DNA from: Sandaracinaceae bacterium
GTDB taxonomy: Bacteria; Myxococcota_A; Polyangia; Polyangiales; Sandaracinaceae
Direction: 5' to 3'
Assembly: GCA_019694315.1 (NCBI GenBank)
Contig: JAIBCE010000040.1
Span: 1-36,239, forward strand
DNA length: 36,239 nucleotides
Made by a program: the position numbers and the translations under genes. The notes beneath the pieces were generated by a model. That model ran no database searches, had not been told where the DNA came from, and saw only the letters and a program-made list of their open reading frames with translations. Below, piece by piece: positions 27,370-34,318 of this stretch (its first letter is position 1; each line of letters opens with the position of its first letter).

Positions 27370-28494
27370 ATGTCCGCCCTCCCCGCTGGTCACCGCGTCG
27401 TCGTCCCCGCGTTCGCCGAGTCGCCGCTCGAAGGCGTCGCGGCCGCGACGCTCGAGCCCATGGACGCGCCCGATCCGAGCACGCTCGCGCGCGGTGACGT
27501 GATCGTGCGCGTGAAGAGCGCCGCGGTGGGCTGGGTCGATCTGCTCATGACGAGCGGCCAGTACCAGCACATGGCCAAGCCCCCCTACACGCCCGGCATC
27601 GAGTGCGCCGGGACCATCGCGTGGGTCGGCCCCGACGTGCGCGACCTCGCCGTGGGTGACGACGTGATCGTCGATGGCTTCCTCGCGGGACCGCGCTCGC
27701 TCGGCGCCTACCAGCGCTGGGGCGGCTTCGCGACGTACGTGGTGGCGCCCTCTTCCGCCGTGGTGCCGATGCCCCCCACGCTCTCGCACGATCAGGCCGC
27801 CGCGCTCCTCGGGAGCTACGAGACCGCCTACCACTGCCTCGTCACGCGCGGCCGCGTGCAGGCCGGCGAGACCGTGCTGATCCACGGCGCCTCGGGCGCC
27901 ACGGGCCTCGCGGCCGTGCAGATCGCGAAGCTCCTCGGCGCGCGCGTGATCGCGACCGGACGCTCCGAGGCCAAGCTCGCCGAGGTGAAGCGCGAGGGCG
28001 CCGACGACGTGATCGTGCTGCGCTACGGCGCGCCCGACGCGCAAGGGCACGCGGCGCTCCTGCCGTTCCGCGACGAGGTCAAGGCGCTCACCGGCGGACG
28101 CGGCGTGGACGTGGTGTACGACGGCGTGGGCGGCGACATCTCGCTCGAGAGCCTGCGCTGCGTGCGCTTCGGCGCGCGCTTCTTGATCGTGGGCTGGGCC
28201 TCCACCCCCGACGTGGCCAAGGGCAAAGGCGAGCGCGGCGCGCCGCGCGCCAACGTGCTCCCCACGAACCTCGTGATGATGAAGAGCCTCGACGTGCTCG
28301 GCTGCCCCACCGCGATCTCGAGCGTGATGGATCCCTCGAGCCGTCCGCCGCGCATGCGGCAGATCCTCGCGTGGGCGAGCGAGGGCAGGCTCGCGCCGCG
28401 CGTCTCGCACACGTATCCCCTCGCGTCGTTTCGCGAGGCGATGATCGCCAAGTGGAACGGCGAGGTGCTCGGCGGCTGCGTCCTGCACCCGTAG
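27370..28494 (+). CDS. MDR-family NADPH:quinone oxidoreductase-like enzyme
   Basis: ATG at 27370; 374 residues. The order is medium-chain dehydrogenase/reductase: an N-terminal GroES-like half (VIVRVKSAAVGWVDLLMTSGQ; PYTPGIECAGTI; VGDDVIVDG), and a Rossmann half with GASGATG (173-179), VIATGRS as the likely NADP-binding region, and VDVVYDGVGGD. Catalytic and structural zinc ligands of alcohol dehydrogenases are missing, so it is the zinc-free quinone-oxidoreductase type. It probably reduces a quinone or enone with NADPH in the cytoplasm. A 72-bp gap separates it from the next gene, which reads in the same direction. Confidence 0.9.
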   Translation: MSALPAGHRVVVPAFAESPLEGVAAATLEPMDAPDPSTLARGDVIVRVKSAAVGWVDLLMTSGQYQHMAKPPYTPGIECAGTIAWVGPDVRDLAVGDDVIVDGFLAGPRSLGAYQRWGGFATYVVAPSSAVVPMPPTLSHDQAAALLGSYETAYHCLVTRGRVQAGETVLIHGASGATGLAAVQIAKLLGARVIATGRSEAKLAEVKREGADDVIVLRYGAPDAQGHAALLPFRDEVKALTGGRGVDVVYDGVGGDISLESLRCVRFGARFLIVGWASTPDVAKGKGERGAPRANVLPTNLVMMKSLDVLGCPTAISSVMDPSSRPPRMRQILAWASEGRLAPRVSHTYPLASFREAMIAKWNGEVLGGCVLHP

Positions 28495-28566
28495 CGGACT
28501 TCGTCAGCGCGGTCGGCGAGGCTCCGCTGGAGGCGGGAACGCGCGCTGTGGCACGCTCGCGCCGCG

Positions 28567-29664
28567 ATGACCGAGCCCGCGATCCCCACCGTCGATCTCC
28601 TCCACCTCCACGGCACGAGCAGCGAGCAGCGTGAGGCGCTCGAGGCGATCCGCGTCGGCTACGGCCACTACGGCCTCGTCTACGTGAAGAACCACCTCGT
28701 GTCGGACGTGGCCGCGCTCTACGACCGCTTCCAGGCGTTCTGTGATCGCCCGCTCGCGGACAAGCAGACCTACAACCGCGGCGACCTCTGGTACCAGCGC
28801 GGCTGGACGCCCCCGAACACCGAGAAGGCCGTGGTCGCAGGCGGACAGCCCGACTTCAAGGAGTGCTGGTTCGCGGCGCCCGAGCACCTCGATCCCGAGC
28901 TCGTCGCGCAGTACCCCGAGGTCTGCGCCGACAATGTCTGGCCGAGCGGCGACGACGCGTTCCCCTCGCTCTACACCAAGGCCGGCCACGAGCTGCACGT
29001 CGCCGGCCTCGCGCTCCTCAAGGGCGCGGCCCGCGCGCTCGAGCTCCCCGAAGACGCCTTCACGGCGCGCTGCGTCGGCGGTCCGCACATCTTCCGCATG
29101 CTGCGCTACCTCCCGCTGAACGAGGCGCAGACGCGACAAGACATCCTCTGGGGCGAGGAGCACACGGACTTCAACCTGCTCACGCTCCTGCCTGGCGGTC
29201 GCTTCCATGATCCGAGCGGGGCGGTGGCCAAGGCGCCCGACGACGGCAGCGGCCTCTATCTCCGCACGCGACCCACGAAGGAGCACCCCGAGGGTCAGCG
29301 CGTGCGAGGCACCGCGCCCGCGGGCTGCATCGTGTCGCAGGTGGGCCAGCAGCTCGAGATCCTCACCGGCGGCACCTTCCTCGCGACGCCGCACGTGATC
29401 ACCGCGCCCACGACGCCGGGCTGGTCGCGCCTCTCGGCCGCGCACTTCGTGCACCTCCACAGCCACCAGATGCTCTTCCCGCTCGAGCGCTTCCGCACCG
29501 CCGAGACGGTGCGCGCGTACAGCCCGCCCGTGCTCGCGGGCACCTACGGCATCAAGACCCTCGTCGACATCGGCCTCGCGCCGAGCGCCGCGCTCGACAA
29601 GCTCGGCTACCGTCACTACGACCGCCTCGCCTCGATCCGACAGCGCGAGGACGGCACGCGGTGA
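28567..29664 (+). CDS. 2OG-Fe(II) oxygenase, isopenicillin N synthase-like
   Basis: ATG at 28567; 365 residues. The N-terminal DIOX_N block is present (IPTVDLLHLHG; YGLVYVKNHLV). The iron triad is visible: His199 and Asp201 in EEHTDFNLLTLL, His276 in ATPHVITAP. Arg288 and Ser290 in WSRLSAAHF fit the RxS motif that binds 2-oxoglutarate. This places it among non-heme iron dioxygenases of the IPNS/F3H type; substrate unknown. Its stop overlaps the GTG start of the DoxX-like gene by four bases, so the two are translationally coupled. No ribosome site is evident before the start. Confidence 0.93.
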   Translation: MTEPAIPTVDLLHLHGTSSEQREALEAIRVGYGHYGLVYVKNHLVSDVAALYDRFQAFCDRPLADKQTYNRGDLWYQRGWTPPNTEKAVVAGGQPDFKECWFAAPEHLDPELVAQYPEVCADNVWPSGDDAFPSLYTKAGHELHVAGLALLKGAARALELPEDAFTARCVGGPHIFRMLRYLPLNEAQTRQDILWGEEHTDFNLLTLLPGGRFHDPSGAVAKAPDDGSGLYLRTRPTKEHPEGQRVRGTAPAGCIVSQVGQQLEILTGGTFLATPHVITAPTTPGWSRLSAAHFVHLHSHQMLFPLERFRTAETVRAYSPPVLAGTYGIKTLVDIGLAPSAALDKLGYRHYDRLASIRQREDGTR

Positions 29665-30083
29665 AGCCGCTCGTGCGGACGGGCGCACGCTGGCTCCTGA
29701 CCGTGGCGATGGTCGCGGTCGGCATCGCGCACTTCGCGAACCCCGCTCCGTTCGTCGCGATCATGCCGCCGTTCATCCCGTTCCACCTCGCGATGGTCTA
29801 TCTGTCGGGCGTGTTCGAGATCGCGCTCGGGCTCGCGCTGATCCCGAAGCAGACGCGCGTGCTCGCGGGCTACGGGCTCGTCGCGCTCTACGTCGCCGTC
29901 TTCCCGGCCAACCTCTACATGGCCGTCGCGGGAATCTCCCCGACGGGGGAGCCGATCGCGCCGTGGATCGCCTGGGCGCGCCTGCCGCTCCAGCCACTGC
30001 TCATGCTGCTGGCGTGGTGGGTGGGGGGCGACGGCGCGACGAAGCCGGACGCGGTCTCTCAGAGCGTGAGTCACTTGGATTGA
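29661..30083 (+). CDS. DoxX-like membrane protein
   Basis: GTG at 29661 overlaps the preceding stop (GTGA). The product is 140 residues with four membrane segments: residues 10-28 (RWLLTVAMVAVGIAHFANP), 42-60 (LAMVYLSGVFEIALGLALI), 68-88 and 106-120. GIAHF and the Glu in SGVFEIALGLALIP are family marks of DoxX-like proteins. Related proteins have been linked to quinone or thiosulfate oxidation, but function differs across the family. Its stop codon lies within the terminator hairpin. Confidence 0.85.
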   Translation: MKPLVRTGARWLLTVAMVAVGIAHFANPAPFVAIMPPFIPFHLAMVYLSGVFEIALGLALIPKQTRVLAGYGLVALYVAVFPANLYMAVAGISPTGEPIAPWIAWARLPLQPLLMLLAWWVGGDGATKPDAVSQSVSHLD

Positions 30084-30103
30084 CTCACGCTCTTCGTTTC
30101 TTC
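30061..30103. terminator. Strong intrinsic terminator, probably bidirectional
   Basis: AGAGCGTGAGTCA and TGACTCACGCTCT form a perfect 13-bp stem (30061-30093) with a 7-nt loop CTTGGAT, followed by TTCGTTTCTTC. This is the clearest intrinsic terminator in the window. It ends the DoxX operon and may also stop the leftward GH25 gene, whose stop is at 30123. Confidence 0.85.
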
Positions 30104-30122
30104 CCGAGGTCTGGCCGTGCTC

Positions 30123-31961
30123 TCAGCGATAGCCGAAGGTCGCGCTCGTCGACCACGGGCTCCAGCCCGCCGACGTCCGCGCGCGAACGCGGAAGCGATA
30201 GGTCGTGGCGTGCGTGGCGGGATAGAACGTCTTGCTCGGCGTGCTCGAGGTGTACGTGTAGTAGGGCACGAAGCTCGCTCCGCTCGCGACCTCGATGGCC
30301 AGCTCGTAGCTCGTGGCGCTCGCGACGGGATCGCAGCGCAGTGTGACGGCGTCCGTGGTCACCGTGCCGCCGCTCGGCGAGAGGTTCGTGGGCGCGCCCG
30401 CGGGCGCAGGATCGCTCGGCGCAGGATCGCTCGGCGCAGGATCGCTCGGCACAGGATCGCTCGGGGCAGGATCGCTCGTCCCCGGCGCGACGGCGCCCGC
30501 GCCGAAGAGCACCGTGGCCCACGCCGAGGGAGCGCCGCCATCGACCGCGACGCGCCACCGGTACGCGGTGCTCGCGTACGCAGGCCAGAACGTGCGGCTC
30601 GAGGCGCTGCCCGCGTAGTCGTAGTAGTGGGCCCAGCCGGTGGCGGCGCCGTACTGGATCTCGAACGCGTAGGTGTGCGAGCCCGAGAGCGCGCCGCGCG
30701 TCATCGTGATCGAGGCGCCGGTCACGCGCGCACCATCGGCGGGCGAAGGCGCACCGAGGCCCGCAGGATCGCTCGGGGCAGGATCGCTCGGGGCAGGATC
30801 GCTCGGCGCAGGATCGCTCGGCGCAGGATCGCTCGGGGCAGGATCGCTCGGGGCAGGATCGCTCGGCGCAGGATCGCTCGGCGCAGGATCGCTCGGCGAC
30901 GCGCCGGGCTCGGGCGGACGACCGCTCACCGCGCCGCGCTGGAAGTACGACCACGACGACCACGCGCCGGTGCCCGCGGCGTTGGTGGCGCGCACCCGGA
31001 AGCGATACGTCGTGTCGGAGATGCTCGGCGAGAACGAGCGTGCGCTCGTGGTGCTCGTGTACGTGTAGTAGGTCGCGTAGCGCGTGCCGTTCCACGCCTC
31101 GACCGCGAGCTCGTAGCTCGTGGCGCCCGGCACCGAGTCGCTCATCACGCGCACGTCGAGCCAGCTCGCCACGCGCTCGTAGCCCGTCGGCGAGAGGTTC
31201 GTCGGTGCGGCCGGCACGCCAGGCGCGGCCGCGGGCAGGCCCACGTGCGGCCGGCTCGCGGGCACCATGACGGGGATCGTGTCGAGGTCGACGTCGATGC
31301 CGCAGAGGCGCAGATCGCCATCGAATTGCTTGGCCCACGGGGTGCCCCACGCGCCCACGCGCTGCGAGGGATAGGTCGCGAGGCTCGGATCGTGATCGTA
31401 GTACGCGTACCAGAGCGGCAGGTCCGTCACGACCTCGGAGCGGCCCATGTGCTCGTTCCACCACCAGCCCCCCGTGTACACGCCGCACGGGTAGTCGCCG
31501 CACGCCTCCGCCGCCTGCGCGACGCGATCCTCGAGCGCGCCCGCACCGAGCGAGCCCGGATCGTCCTCCATGTCGAGCCAGAGGATGCCGACCGGATAGC
31601 GGCTCGCGAAGGCGATCGCGTCGCGGACCTGCGCGCGCACGTCCCGGCTCCACACGAGGTACACGTAGGCGTCGACGCTCATGCCGTGGTTGATGGCCAT
31701 CTCCATCTGCTGCGTGGCGATGCCTGGCTCCTGCGTGCCCACGACGACGTGACGCACGCCGTGATCCCAGAAGCACTCCATCTCGGCGTCGGTCACGCGA
31801 CCCGACCACACCGAGATATCCACGCCGAGCGTGGGCGCGCGGACCGAGCGCTCGCGGCTCGCTCCTTCCTGATCGCGAGCCGCGAGGCCCGCGGGTTGGC
31901 AGCCCGCGGAGAGCGCGAGCACGACGAGAGCGGAGAGGATGGCGAGAGAGCGGGACCGCAT
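30123..31961 (-). CDS. GH25-like lysozyme lipoprotein with Fn3-like domains and (PSDPA)n linkers
   Basis: ATG at 31961 has GGAGG six bases upstream. The product is 612 residues. The signal ends LALSAGC (Cys21). The GH25 domain (43-230) has GVDIS (Asp48), VVVGTQE, VDAYVYLVW, and the catalytic pair Asp130-Met-Glu132 in ILWLDMEDD, then CGVYTGGWWW and IDVDLD. It should cleave the peptidoglycan glycan chain (N-acetylmuramidase). Three Fn3-like segments (about 240-340, 400-500, 530-612: SYELAVEAWNGTRYATYYTYTS; YAFEIQYGAATGW; SYELAIEVASGASFVPYYTYTS) are separated by PSDPA linkers of nine and five repeats. Surface attachment suggests use against other cells or in self-remodelling. Confidence 0.9.
   Translation of the reverse strand: MRSRSLAILSALVVLALSAGCQPAGLAARDQEGASRERSVRAPTLGVDISVWSGRVTDAEMECFWDHGVRHVVVGTQEPGIATQQMEMAINHGMSVDAYVYLVWSRDVRAQVRDAIAFASRYPVGILWLDMEDDPGSLGAGALEDRVAQAAEACGDYPCGVYTGGWWWNEHMGRSEVVTDLPLWYAYYDHDPSLATYPSQRVGAWGTPWAKQFDGDLRLCGIDVDLDTIPVMVPASRPHVGLPAAAPGVPAAPTNLSPTGYERVASWLDVRVMSDSVPGATSYELAVEAWNGTRYATYYTYTSTTSARSFSPSISDTTYRFRVRATNAAGTGAWSSWSYFQRGAVSGRPPEPGASPSDPAPSDPAPSDPAPSDPAPSDPAPSDPAPSDPAPSDPAPSDPAGLGAPSPADGARVTGASITMTRGALSGSHTYAFEIQYGAATGWAHYYDYAGSASSRTFWPAYASTAYRWRVAVDGGAPSAWATVLFGAGAVAPGTSDPAPSDPVPSDPAPSDPAPSDPAPAGAPTNLSPSGGTVTTDAVTLRCDPVASATSYELAIEVASGASFVPYYTYTSSTPSKTFYPATHATTYRFRVRARTSAGWSPWSTSATFGYR
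30405..30480. repeat. 15-bp minisatellite, five copies (coding, PSDPA)
   Basis: GGATCGCTCG recurs every 15 bp at 30409, 30424, 30439, 30454 and 30469. It encodes PSDPA on the minus strand; one copy reads PSDPV. This is the second linker of the GH25 lipoprotein. Confidence 0.9.
30766..30900. repeat. 15-bp minisatellite, nine copies with higher-order phasing
   Basis: GGATCGCTCG recurs at 30766, 30781, 30796, 30811, 30826, 30841, 30856, 30871 and 30886. The 5-nt spacers are GGGCA, GGGCA, GCGCA, GCGCA, GGGCA, GGGCA, GCGCA, GCGCA, then GCGAC. The alternation is a silent third-base change in the Ala codon (GCC or GCG) and reveals a 60-bp period. Confidence 0.92.
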
Positions 31962-32286
31962 GGACGACCTCCGAGGAGGCGCCATCGCAACGGGCAGGCC
32001 AGCGCGCATTCGTCGGGTTTCTCGGGGGCTTGAGAGATCGAGCGCGGAGAGCCTGTGGAGCGCGCTCACCAGGGCCCCTGGTGACTCGACTCCACAGTGT
32101 CGAGCGCGCTCACCAGCCTCGGTCGGCGTGGTCGTCAGCGTCCGCATGAGGGCGCGTCCTCGCGCAACCTTCGCTCTACGCTCGATCGCGCGACGCGTCT
32201 CGTGACCGGCCCCGAATCAGAGCCGTCGCGAGCAAGGCGCGTCTCGGCGGCCCGGCTCCTGCAAAGCGAGCGCACGAGGTCTGTCC
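31962..32286. promoter_or_regulatory. Divergent intergenic region with nested palindromes
   Basis: This 325-bp gap lies between the divergent GH25 and Thr/Ala lipoprotein genes. The minus gene has GGAGG six bases before its ATG; the plus gene has GAGG seven bases before its ATG. The central part holds the nested palindrome (32053-32097) and the direct repeat GAGCGCGCTCACCAG (32058, 32102). I see no clear sigma-70 or sigma-54 promoter boxes. Confidence 0.5.
32053..32116. repeat. Nested palindrome plus 15-bp direct repeat
   Basis: CTGTGGAG (32053-32060) pairs with CTCCACAG (32090-32097). Inside them TCACCAGG (32066-32073) pairs with CCTGGTGA (32077-32084) around GCC. The unpaired sides are CGCGC and CTCGA. 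GAGCGCGCTCACCAG occurs at 32058-32072 and again at 32102-32116, so the inner left arm is duplicated. This is a candidate operator between divergent genes. Confidence 0.7.
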
Positions 32287-33015
32287 ATGACGCGCACGCA
32301 CGCCACGCTCGCCACGCTCGCCACGCTCGCCACCCTCCCCGTCCTCGCGCTCCTCGCCACGGGCTGCGCCGAGGGCCGCTCGATGACGCACACGAGCCGC
32401 AGCGACGCGGCCTTCGTCACGAGCGATGCGGGGATCGGCCTGGGCGGCCCCGACGCGACGAGCCCGCGACCCGACGCCGCGATCCCCTCGAGCGACGAGC
32501 CCGATGCGGCCGCGCCGCCCACGACCACGGTGCTGCCGGGCGTGCCGGCGCTGCGCTGCGGGCGCACCTACGATCACGAGAGCACCTACCTCCTGCGCGG
32601 CGGTGCCCCCGACTTCGCGACGATCCGGCACCGCGACGGCACCTCGCTGCCGAGCGACGAGGGCGGCGCCTCGTGCGGGGGAGCCGGCGGCTGCTCGGAG
32701 AACGTGACGCTGCTCGGCGACGGCGACGAGCTCGCGGGCGTGCTCGAGCGCGCGGCGAGCTTCAGCGTGCAGGGCGCGCAGAGCGGCGAGCCCGGCACTG
32801 GCTCGCTGCTCGTCACGGTGTGCGGCGAGGTGCTCGAGCCCATGTCGTACGCGAGCTCGTCCACGACGCTCCCGGGCTTCGTGAACGGGCCGCAGCCCGC
32901 CGCGCCCGTGCCCACGCTCGAGCGCTGCGAGGTGAGCGTGCGCGCCACCGGCGGCTGCGTGTGGGTGCGCGCGGTGACGGTGACGTGCCCGACGCCCAAC
33001 CCCAACCAGCCCTGA
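32287..33015 (+). CDS. DA-linker lipoprotein of unknown function
   Basis: ATG at 32287; 242 residues. The signal begins with a 9-bp repeat (CACGCTCGC three times, coding LAT) and ends ALLATGC (Cys27). Residues 40-85 are DA/PDA linker. The mature domain has ALRCGRTYDHESTYLLRGG, ASCGGAGGCSENVTLL, AASFSVQGAQSG, GSLLVTVCGEVL and RCEVSVRATGGCVWVRA, with six or more Cys likely in disulfides. No family recognised. It is divergent from GH25. Confidence 0.77.
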   Translation: MTRTHATLATLATLATLPVLALLATGCAEGRSMTHTSRSDAAFVTSDAGIGLGGPDATSPRPDAAIPSSDEPDAAAPPTTTVLPGVPALRCGRTYDHESTYLLRGGAPDFATIRHRDGTSLPSDEGGASCGGAGGCSENVTLLGDGDELAGVLERAASFSVQGAQSGEPGTGSLLVTVCGEVLEPMSYASSSTTLPGFVNGPQPAAPVPTLERCEVSVRATGGCVWVRAVTVTCPTPNPNQP

Positions 33016-33129
33016 CGCGCCGGGGTCACTCCACGCCTTGCAACCCCCCGAAAACACAGGGCTCCTGCGGGCACTTTGACGCGACCCTCCGTTCGGGCAG
33101 GTCGCCGAGGTCCAGCTCGACCGCGTGAG

Positions 33130-33942
33130 TCAACGGCAGACGTAGCGGTCCGCCGTGAACGAGGCGCGACACTCCGCATCGCTCAGGCAGCCCACGTACT
33201 CGCACGCGCCCTCGCCGTTGCAGACATAGTTGTCCGCGTCGAAGGCCGCGCTCGCGGTCGTGCAGTCCATCGCGGAGGAACAGCCGTGCACGCAGTTCCG
33301 ATCGCCCGTGGGGATCGGAACACCGACGTCTGGCGGCGTGACGTGGCGGCAGACGTACGCGGTGCTCGAGAAGGTCGCGGCGCACTCGGCGTCGTCGCGG
33401 CAGCCGGCGTACTCGCACACGCCTCCGACGCAGTCGTAGTTGTCCGCGTCGAACGCGGCGGTCCCGCTGCCGCAGTCGGCGCTCGTCGCGCACGTGTCGA
33501 CGCACTGGCCAAGACCGCCCACGTCGCGGCACGCGTAGTCGCTGCGTGCGAACGCGGCGCGACACTCGTCGTCGTTCGTGCAGCCGGTCCACGTGCACAC
33601 GCCCGCGTCACAGCGGTAGTGGCTCGCATCGTAGAGCGCGAGGCCGGCGGTCACACAGTCCGCTGCGGTGGCGCAGCCGATGCGACAGAGCGCGGTCGGC
33701 ATGCTCGCCGCGTCGGGCCCGGGATCGACGTGCGCGTCGGTGCCCGGCGAGACGGCCGCGTCGAGGCCGGGCGGCGCGAGCGCGTCCGGATCGTGGAGGG
33801 CCGCGTCGACCCCTGGCGGCACGTACACGTCGATCGCAGGCGACGAAGGCGCATCGATCGAGTCACCCGCGTCGACGCGCTCACGGGCCGGTCCACACGC
33901 GGCGAGCGCGAGGACGGAGACGAGCAGAGCGCGTGATCGCAC
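33130..33942 (-). CDS. Cys-rich repeat lipoprotein
   Basis: GTG at 33942 is used because the signal (MRSRALLVSVLALAAC, Cys16) starts there; no ribosome site is seen. The product is 270 residues. An Asp/Ala/Pro linker runs to about residue 80. Then a roughly 60-residue unit repeats about three times: C-x-x-DADCV-like entry, FDADNYDC-type turn (YDASHYRC, FDADNYDC, FDADNYVC), CxWTGC/CEYAGC/CEYVGC, and DDEC/DAEC then YxC. The Cys number implies several disulfides. The protein ends exactly at a YVC-Arg unit end (ADRYVCR). Function unknown; similar Cys-rich repeats occur in myxobacterial surface proteins. Confidence 0.82.
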   Translation of the reverse strand: MRSRALLVSVLALAACGPARERVDAGDSIDAPSSPAIDVYVPPGVDAALHDPDALAPPGLDAAVSPGTDAHVDPGPDAASMPTALCRIGCATAADCVTAGLALYDASHYRCDAGVCTWTGCTNDDECRAAFARSDYACRDVGGLGQCVDTCATSADCGSGTAAFDADNYDCVGGVCEYAGCRDDAECAATFSSTAYVCRHVTPPDVGVPIPTGDRNCVHGCSSAMDCTTASAAFDADNYVCNGEGACEYVGCLSDAECRASFTADRYVCR

Positions 33943-34315
33943 GAGCCGAGGGTAGCGCAGACACCTCGTCGCCCGTCGCGCCGGCCCACGGCCCTGGCGC
34001 CGGCGAGCCCGCGCATGTGACCGAGCCATCCTCCGCGCGCCGACGCGTGCTCAGGGACCGAGAAACAATCGACTCGAGAGCCGAAGGGACGCGGGGGTGG
34101 GGGGTCCAGGGCGAGTTACGCAGGCCGAAGGCCGAGTATGTCTGAGCATCGGACCCCCTCCCCCGCGGCCCGATTCGAAGTCGGAGGTTCCTTCTCCATC
34201 TCCCGAATCTTCGCGCCGCGCGAAGATTCTCGGAAGTAGTCGATCAGCGCGGGCGAAGCCCGCAGCCCAAACTTCCGAATCTTCGCGCCACGCGAAGATT
34301 CTCGGAAGTAGCAGA
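33943..34315. other. Gene-free repeat block (373 bp)
   Basis: This gap has no convincing gene. 33943-34049 shows nothing recognisable apart from the presumed promoter of the Cys-rich lipoprotein. 34050-34201 is copy B of the 152-bp element. 34205-34318 contains two copies of a hairpin unit that reaches the stop of the FHA gene. A 33-codon reading frame from ATG 34138 runs into the first hairpin; I do not call it a gene. Confidence 0.65.
34050..34201 (-). repeat. 152-bp interspersed repeat, copy B
   Basis: Reverse complement of 937-1088 with about three mismatches. It contains the same AGGCCGAAGGCC self-complementary stretch, the C-rich run and the CCCGATTCGAAGTCGGAG segment. The flanking sequence differs from copy A: no hairpin unit of the 783-833 type adjoins it, but a different hairpin pair follows at 34205. 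Confidence 0.9.
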
Positions 34316-34318
34316 TCA
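34205..34318. repeat. Tandem pair of hairpins (72-bp period) after FHA gene
   Basis: GAATCTTCGCG, a 3-nt loop and CGCGAAGATTC form an 11-bp stem at 34205-34229 and again at 34277-34301. The second is extended by CTTCCG/CGGAAG. Each is followed by CGGAAGTAG and GATCAGCG; the second of these holds the TGA stop of the minus-strand FHA gene. So the unit includes the gene's last bases. Terminator or mRNA-stabilising function is possible; no T-tract is seen. Confidence 0.8.

Noticed and set aside
28550..28567. Sigma-54 promoter before the 2OG oxygenase (TGGCACG)
   Set aside because: The -24-like part is present but the expected -12 TTGC element is absent at the right spacing.
30405..30900. CRISPR-like array
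   Set aside because: The repeats are 15-bp units without unique spacers and lie in frame within a protein linker, so they are coding minisatellites.
32097..33128. Plus-strand alternative frame over the lipoprotein at 32287
   Set aside because: It overlaps the lipoprotein in another frame with no motif, and the lipoprotein has a ribosome site and signal peptide.
34138..34239. 33-codon reading frame in the repeat block starting ATG at 34138
   Set aside because: It lies in the repeat, lacks a good ribosome site, and runs into the hairpin; the other repeat copy has a nonsynonymous change and a different continuation.
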